Virus record (IMG/VR): IMGVR_UViG_3300044765_000092
Location: 62,001 to 126,000 of that record
Direction: 5' to 3' (one strand)
Length of the DNA: 64,000 nucleotides
Source: a virus
Positions 59,123 to 64,000 of the stretch are shown in pieces (position 1 is the first letter of the stretch; the number at the start of each line of letters is the position of its first letter). The translations under genes and the position numbers were made by a program. Under the pieces are notes generated by a model. The model did no database searches. It saw only the letters and a program-made list of their open reading frames with translations, and was not told the DNA's origin.

Positions 59123-61498
59123 TCACTGACAAGCCTCGCAGTCGGGCCCCGCATCAATCGAGCACACTCGACCACCAGTCCAGTTCTCGCCACCGAGCTG
59201 TTCCTCCTGGGTAGGGGCATCGGTCGGTGCTTTCTCGTCGCGTTCTACCCGCTTGTTCAACGTCTGAGGCTCGGATTCCGACGCACGTGAGTACAGATAG
59301 TAGTTGGTCTTGACCCCACAACGCCACGATTCAAAGTAGTTGGCACTGATGCGATCGCCAAGCGAGTCGAAGTCCTCGTTCGGATCGTAGAACGAATTGA
59401 GCGACTGGCTCTGGTCGATCCACACCTGACGGGCGGCTGCACACCAGATAGACCATCGTTGGTCTACGTCCTTGGCACATGGGGTTGGCAGACCATACGG
59501 GTTGTCAACCACCGTCGGCGCAATGACCTTGAAGATGCCGCTCAGGTTTTCCTTGTGCGACACAAGTTCCCACGGCAGTTCGTGTGACTGCAAGACACCT
59601 GTGATGTTCGCAATCGTTGCCGTAGGAGCAATGGCCATGAGCTCGCTATTGCGCATCCCACCCTTGACCAGGTCACGCAGCTCGCTCTCTGTGGCAAACG
59701 GAGTATCAAGCTCGATCGCGAGTCCAAAGTCGAGGATACGCTTGGTCGTCAACGTGTCGGGTGGCAACACACCATCAGCCCACAGCGACTCGCTGAACTT
59801 GGGATAAGTTCCACGTTCTCGTGCCAGCAGCGCACTTTCGTGAATGGCGGTCAGGCTGATCTGGCGCCAGACTTCGAACGCATACTTGACGTGGTCGACC
59901 GAGTCGTATGGGATGCCAAGCATTTGAATGGCCTGTGCTTCGCCCATCGCCCCGAGGCCGATTGCCCGATCCTCGTTTTGGAACTTAGTTCCACGTTCGT
60001 GCGGCACGAACCCAACACTGATCACGCTGTCTAGGTTGCGGACCTTGAGGCGAACTGCCTTTTCGAGATCAGAGTTCCACTCGTATCCGCCTTTCTGATT
60101 CGGCGTCAGCAAGTGTCGCTGGTGCGCCAAATTGATGGACCCAAGGTTGCAGACGAAACTGATATCGGGCCCGTCTCGCAATAGGATCTCAGTACAGAGA
60201 TTTGAGTGATGGACCGTGCCCGAGCGCTTCTGCATATAGCGAGCGTTGCTCGTGTCCTTGAAGCAAGGCCACCATGTTCCGTGCTGAAACGCGCGGGTCA
60301 GGATCTTTTGCCAGAGCTTGACAGCCGGCATCGTGCGCTTGGCCAAGCCAGCTTCTTCGTATTGCTTGTAGAGTTGCGTGAACTTCTTGTTGCCCGGCTC
60401 GTCATAGACTTCGTGCAACATTGGCACGTCTTTGGGGTCGAACAACGACCAGTCGGCCTTGGCTTCGACTCGACGCATGAACTCGTCAGGAATCCACAGC
60501 GCTGGGAACAGATCGTGAGCACGTCCACGCTCGTCGCCGGGTTCCCGTAGATCGAGGAACGCCTCGATATCAGCGTGCCACGGCTCCATGTACACGGCGC
60601 CGCTGCCCTTGCGCTTACCACTCTGGTCAAAGCCGATCAGAGTGTCGTTGTACATCTTGAGGTATGGGATCGGGCCACCAGCTCGACCACCAGTGCTGCT
60701 GATCTTACTGCCGTGTGCGCGAATGGGAGTGACCGAAATCGAATCGCCCCCAGCGAACTTGGAGTAGTTCGCGGTCTCGCGCAGGCAATCGAAGATGGCA
60801 TCAGTGTCATCGTCCATGAAGTGGCCGAAGCACGAGCTCAGTTGCGGGAACACGGTTCCAGAATTGAACAGCGTTGGCGTGCTGTTCATGTCACGAAAAT
60901 CAGAGTATTGGTTGTAGTATTCGAGTGCGTAATGGGTACGCATCTCTTTTGTCGGCTCGTCGAGCGCGACGCCCATTGCTACTCGCATCCAGAAGAACTG
61001 CGGCAACTCGATGACCGTGCCTTCTTTGTTGCGGATAAAGTAACGATCGGCCAAGGTCTGGAGACCTAGATACTGAAACTTGAGATCGCGGGACGGGTCG
61101 ATAGCCTTGTTGATGGCATCCAGGTCAAACTGGTCAGGGTCCATCAACTGTGACGAAAGCCGACCAGCATCGATACCGCGTTGTAGATAAGTTGAGATGT
61201 GAGGGTACTTGACGGACCCTTCGTTGGCGAACTTGTAGATCATCTGCAGAAGCAGACGAGCTGACATGTACGACCATTCTGGTTCTGTGGCTGAGATCCG
61301 CTCGGCAGCGCTGACGATAGTCAGTCGTTGAACTTCTGCCGTCGGCATTTCTTCATACATTGGAATCTGCTCGAGAGCCTCAAGGCTGGCCTCCGGCAGA
61401 TTAAGCCCGTGAGCAGCCCACCGGATTGCCCGGCGATGCTTCTCTCCATTAAAGGGCTCGATGGTACCGTCTCTTTTGGTTACGCGGGTAACAGACAT
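59123..61498 (-). CDS. nrdA: Ribonucleotide reductase large subunit (class I NrdA)
   Basis: A 791-residue protein. Start 61498 opens MSVTRVTKRDGTIEPFNGEK, an ATP-cone start; an in-frame ATG at 61537 is rejected because it lies in the structured leader. The middle carries the NrdA barrel segments (SSCFGHFMDD, SVTPIRAHGSKISS then GGRAGGPIPYLKM, SNLCTEIL, SLGAMG-type GLGAMGEAQ). The end CSIDAGPDCEACQ has the CxxC pair that accepts electrons from thioredoxin or glutaredoxin. It works with NrdB at 56902-58062. Confidence 0.93.
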   Translation of the reverse strand: MSVTRVTKRDGTIEPFNGEKHRRAIRWAAHGLNLPEASLEALEQIPMYEEMPTAEVQRLTIVSAAERISATEPEWSYMSARLLLQMIYKFANEGSVKYPHISTYLQRGIDAGRLSSQLMDPDQFDLDAINKAIDPSRDLKFQYLGLQTLADRYFIRNKEGTVIELPQFFWMRVAMGVALDEPTKEMRTHYALEYYNQYSDFRDMNSTPTLFNSGTVFPQLSSCFGHFMDDDTDAIFDCLRETANYSKFAGGDSISVTPIRAHGSKISSTGGRAGGPIPYLKMYNDTLIGFDQSGKRKGSGAVYMEPWHADIEAFLDLREPGDERGRAHDLFPALWIPDEFMRRVEAKADWSLFDPKDVPMLHEVYDEPGNKKFTQLYKQYEEAGLAKRTMPAVKLWQKILTRAFQHGTWWPCFKDTSNARYMQKRSGTVHHSNLCTEILLRDGPDISFVCNLGSINLAHQRHLLTPNQKGGYEWNSDLEKAVRLKVRNLDSVISVGFVPHERGTKFQNEDRAIGLGAMGEAQAIQMLGIPYDSVDHVKYAFEVWRQISLTAIHESALLARERGTYPKFSESLWADGVLPPDTLTTKRILDFGLAIELDTPFATESELRDLVKGGMRNSELMAIAPTATIANITGVLQSHELPWELVSHKENLSGIFKVIAPTVVDNPYGLPTPCAKDVDQRWSIWCAAARQVWIDQSQSLNSFYDPNEDFDSLGDRISANYFESWRCGVKTNYYLYSRASESEPQTLNKRVERDEKAPTDAPTQEEQLGGENWTGGRVCSIDAGPDCEACQ

Positions 61499-61539
61499 CT
61501 GTGTTTGCCTTGGCTTGTTAGGAAGTACAGAACGCACAG

Positions 61540-61567
61540 CGCCACTGACTTAGCCTATCCAGTGGCG
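61540..61567 (-). promoter_or_regulatory. Hairpin in the nrdA leader
   Basis: CGCCACTG (61540-61547) pairs with CAGTGGCG (61560-61567) with a 12-base loop. It lies 42 bases upstream of the nrdA start in a 110-base leader. No U-tract follows on either strand, so it is not a terminator. It could regulate translation. Confidence 0.4.
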
Positions 61568-61573
61568 GAGCGC

Positions 61574-61581
61574 TCAAATTA
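61574..61581 (-). promoter_or_regulatory. TAATTTGA motif before nrdA
   Basis: This copy lies 76 bases upstream of the nrdA start, just before the leader hairpin. Promoter function is inferred. Confidence 0.35.
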
Positions 61582-61608
61582 AACTTCCGATTTTCCGTTG
61601 TTTGCCGT

Positions 61609-62910
61609 CTAATTTACAGGCTTATCAGGGTCTACCGGCGTAGAGTCGGTACTCGGCTGTGCGTAGAGCTTGGTGACCTTGTCCTTGAGTTGATCGATGA
61701 GCACGCCGATCTGGCCAGCAGTGTCCAACGCCAACCAAGCTTCCTCTATCAGCTTGTTCTCGGTGAGCATGCGCCAGCGTTGAACGTAGTCCTCACCGTA
61801 GAGATGAAGGAATGACACGAAGTCAGGCTTGGCGATCTGACCTCCGAGCATTGCAACGTGAACCTTCTCAGGGTCTTGCAAGTAGTCCTTGTACTCCTTG
61901 AGCTGTCTGGTCAGCGACACGCGCTCAAGCCTCTCTTTCATCGCAGCTTCAGGCCACGGCACTCCATCAGGCCCCTTGAGTTTGTCTTCCAGCAGATGGA
62001 TCCTGGCCCACAGCTCAGCTTCGGTGGTCGATACACAGAATGTGTTGAGCGCCTCTCGCAACTCGGCAGGAAACTCAGTGTTCGATTCTTCAAGGAAGAA
62101 GGTGTTGCTGAATTTCCTGAGCTTGAACTCAGGACTTGGTCCACGGATTCGGCCGGCATAGCACACACGACCGCTTGGACTGATGCTGATCGACAGCATA
62201 GACCCTGTCTGGACGTCCGCCCAATCGAATCCGATATCACCGTCGTCCTCGATACAGGCTTCTGGTTCCTTGGTCTTTGTGTAGCGACCCGGCAGCTCAC
62301 CTCGACGAATGTTTTGCGCAGCCTGACGGAGACGACCACCCGGTTCGGGTTCACCGGCGCCGCGCTGCATAATGTGAGCTAGGTCCTCGCAGAGTTGCGC
62401 ACATCGCTCGCGTTCTTGCAGAAACGAGGGCGACACTCGCAGCTTTGAAGCCGATATCAGGCGCAGGACCACGGCGTAATGGTCCGTTGCTTCGCAATGG
62501 TCGACCAGAGCATTGATCTCTTCGTCCGTTGGCATCTGCTTGGCGTCTTCAGCCTTGACCACCTCGATGTCGTACAGGCCGAGCCCTTGAGCATGGGCTG
62601 TCATCTGTTCGAGTGCCATCAGTTGATCACGCGATGGCCGCATCCCAGGCTCACGGTCGGCGTGCGGTTCACCTTCGCAGGGTTGATCGGCAAGCGTGGT
62701 GGCCGCATCGATGATGGCGATGCTTTGAGCCCAGCTCGGGGCTCCGCGCTGCTGGCCGACCCAAGTCTGGAGGAGTTCACTGCGTTCGAACATCCAGTCA
62801 CGACAAGTATCTTCGGGTGGACACTTGCCGGTCAGGAGTTCAATTGCGTGCCGGAATCGAGAAAGCCACGTCGTGCTATTGTTAGGATGTTCAGTCTTCG
62901 GATAGCTCAC
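61609..62910 (-). CDS. Mosaic accessory protein
   Basis: A 433-residue protein. The middle, CIEDDGDIGFDWADVQTGSM then LSISISPSGRVCYAGRIRG, resembles a module found in bacterial and phage mosaic proteins. The rest is helical and polar, with a coiled segment (KERLERVSLTRQLKEYKDYL). No function is known. The stop lies 111 bases upstream of the nrdA start. Confidence 0.5.
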   Translation of the reverse strand: MSYPKTEHPNNSTTWLSRFRHAIELLTGKCPPEDTCRDWMFERSELLQTWVGQQRGAPSWAQSIAIIDAATTLADQPCEGEPHADREPGMRPSRDQLMALEQMTAHAQGLGLYDIEVVKAEDAKQMPTDEEINALVDHCEATDHYAVVLRLISASKLRVSPSFLQERERCAQLCEDLAHIMQRGAGEPEPGGRLRQAAQNIRRGELPGRYTKTKEPEACIEDDGDIGFDWADVQTGSMLSISISPSGRVCYAGRIRGPSPEFKLRKFSNTFFLEESNTEFPAELREALNTFCVSTTEAELWARIHLLEDKLKGPDGVPWPEAAMKERLERVSLTRQLKEYKDYLQDPEKVHVAMLGGQIAKPDFVSFLHLYGEDYVQRWRMLTENKLIEEAWLALDTAGQIGVLIDQLKDKVTKLYAQPSTDSTPVDPDKPVN

Positions 62911-63440
62911 TTGTGTTCCTTCAGATCAAGCGCGGCGTTGAAGCCAATCCAACTACTGTGCGTGCGACTGTCCGCGTAGGTGTGTGGCTCGTACGGCGGA
63001 GAACGCAGTGTCGCAATCGACAGATTCTCGGATTTACACCACCGTTCGAACAGCACGCGACGCGAGGGCCCAACACGGTTCCAAGTCTTAGCTTGAACCC
63101 GTAGGCCGCAGCAGTCGCAATAGACCGTAGGGCGCCCATCCTTGTAAACGGTGGTCAGGATCGCCAGTCGGTCGTTGTCACACTCTGGGCAGTTCTGTAG
63201 GTGAGCCCATGGATCAGATTCTGTTTCTGGTGCTGCAGACTGGTTCTCTGCCAGACTTTGCATGAGTTCCTGGCCCTGGTGACGATCAGCCTTCACCAGA
63301 CTGACCCATCGCTTCAACTGCTTGATATGCTCCTGTACGACAGGCGCATCTCGACAGACCGAAGCTTCGTGGTTTTCGGTCTGCTCGTTCAGCCAGTTGA
63401 TCAACGCTTCCCGGTCTTTGGTTAGATCAGCGTCGGCCAT
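62907..63440 (-). CDS. Zinc-ribbon protein, Lar-like module
   Basis: A 177-residue protein. Start 63440 opens MADADLTKDREALINWLNEQ. It contains LQNCPECDNDRLAILTTVY and VYCDCCGLRVQAK, a double CxxC pattern like restriction-alleviation (Lar) and zinc-ribbon proteins. The remainder is helical. Anti-restriction activity is only a guess from the Lar-like pattern. Confidence 0.5.
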   Translation of the reverse strand: MADADLTKDREALINWLNEQTENHEASVCRDAPVVQEHIKQLKRWVSLVKADRHQGQELMQSLAENQSAAPETESDPWAHLQNCPECDNDRLAILTTVYKDGRPTVYCDCCGLRVQAKTWNRVGPSRRVLFERWCKSENLSIATLRSPPYEPHTYADSRTHSSWIGFNAALDLKEHK

Positions 63441-63633
63441 TGTTGTTCCCCTTGTTGTAGTACGGGCTGCCGGGCAGCGGAGCACCCGGACCGCTAGGCT
63501 CATAACCGTGGGCGCGCATGCGTTCCAACGTGCGCCGATAGTCGCTGTGGCTGCCGATCTCGTCGTAGTGAGCGAGCAGCGCCTCGTCCATCGACGGGTT
63601 GTACGGTCGGTTATTGTCGGTGGTGCTGTTCAT
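63427..63633 (-). CDS. Unknown 68-residue protein
   Basis: It starts MNSTTDNNRPYNPSMDEALL. The middle (HSDYRRTLERMRAHGYEPSG) is basic and helical, and the end is Gly/Asn-rich. It overlaps the next gene by 14 bases. No family was recognised. Confidence 0.5.
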   Translation of the reverse strand: MNSTTDNNRPYNPSMDEALLAHYDEIGSHSDYRRTLERMRAHGYEPSGPGAPLPGSPYYNKGNNNGRR

Positions 63634-63953
63634 CGTGACGCTGCCTTGAACACCCAGAAAGCCTCGTAAGTCTCGTTGTATCCAGGTTTGTCGTATTCGA
63701 CCTTCCAGCCCTGCTCACGGTACATAGACTCGAAGTTCAGCCAGTTAGGGTCGATGCTCCCACCATCGATACGACCAGCCATACGGATGGCCGCTTCTAC
63801 TTCGCTACGGGTGAAGCGAACTGCTGGATACAATCCGATGCCAACCTTCTGCGCTAGCAGCGTGTTGACCGCCTTAACCACAAAGCCCGGGATCACGTCG
63901 GCGACGGCAGCTTGCGCTTCTGCTGGGGTGAAGGGTTTGACCTTGTCGCTCAT
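63630..63953 (-). CDS. Unknown 107-residue protein
   Basis: Start 63953 overlaps the upstream stop as ATGA; a longer frame to 63965 is rejected. The C-terminal half (NWLNFESMYREQGWKVEYDK, NETYEAFWVFKA) is an alpha-beta pattern found in small phage proteins. It contains a helical segment VRFTRSEVEAAIRMAG. Function unknown. Confidence 0.5.
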   Translation of the reverse strand: MSDKVKPFTPAEAQAAVADVIPGFVVKAVNTLLAQKVGIGLYPAVRFTRSEVEAAIRMAGRIDGGSIDPNWLNFESMYREQGWKVEYDKPGYNETYEAFWVFKAASR

Positions 63954-64000
63954 TGCTGCCCCCACGACCGCATCTCGTTGCGCAAGGCCTCACGTGAGGC
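63950..64000 (-). CDS. C-terminal fragment of an unknown gene
   Basis: The last 16 codons of a minus-strand gene that continues past the right edge: ASREALRNEMRSWGQQ and a stop that overlaps the next start as ATGA. Nothing more can be said. Confidence 0.5.
   Translation of the reverse strand, partial: ASREALRNEMRSWGQQ

Noticed and set aside
1-64000. tRNA genes
   Set aside because: No cloverleaf was found in the few non-coding gaps, though the search was by eye only.

Overview
The window is a 64 kb piece of a large tailed double-stranded DNA phage genome. The evidence is very dense gene packing, ATGA-type overlaps, long runs of genes on one strand, a complete phage-style replication and recombination kit, virion-like beta-rich and repeat proteins, and several homing endonucleases. 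About 85 genes are visible. All lie on the minus strand except a block of three on the plus strand (46481-48247). Signal-peptide, lipoprotein and TolQ/TolR-like genes point to a Gram-negative host. No terminase, capsid or tRNA gene was seen, so these probably lie outside the window. Host genus cannot be read from the sequence.

Layout from left to right. 1-6807: nucleotide pool and repair genes (dimeric dUTPase, MmcB-like nuclease, Nudix) followed by a Rad50-type ATPase. 7001-15363: clamp loader, an Mre11-type nuclease split by a group I intron, a free-standing homing endonuclease, a proteasome-like Ntn hydrolase, a ribosome-modulation-factor-like mini-protein, a RecA/UvsX recombinase and an SSB with a very long charged tail. 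16056-25157: family A DNA polymerase with a uracil-glycosylase-like N-terminal part, a HAD phosphatase and a 1526-residue SNF2-type helicase. 25212-26828: a GIY-YIG endonuclease inserted at the 3' end of a gene, with that gene's last codons rebuilt in recoded form. 26825-36712: accessory and probably envelope or virion-associated genes, including three adjacent proteins and one distant protein that share the same N-terminal peptide, a lipoprotein, a TolQ/TolR-like pair, a GNAT-like protein, an HTH-metallophosphatase and a second proteasome-like hydrolase. 36735-46406: virion and tail-type proteins, including a 974-residue repeat protein. 46481-48247 (+): RuvC-like resolvase and two companions, ended by a strong two-way terminator. 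48325-56869: mostly unknown small genes, plus a possible sigma factor, an HNH protein, a histone-H1-like protein and an Hfq-like protein. 56902-61498: class I ribonucleotide reductase (nrdB, nrdA) and small genes. 61609-64000: mosaic accessory genes.

The genes fit a lytic phage that makes its own dNTPs (NrdAB, dUTPase, Nudix), replicates with its own polymerase, clamp loader and SSB, and recombines with RecA, Mre11/Rad50, SNF2 helicase and RuvC. A short motif, TAATTTGA, recurs 5' of several start codons and may be a phage promoter element; the sigma-like protein at 52021-53139 is a possible partner. The observations most worth follow-up are the recoded-tail GIY-YIG insertion, the shared N-terminal peptide, the TolQ/TolR-like module, and the two proteasome-like hydrolases.
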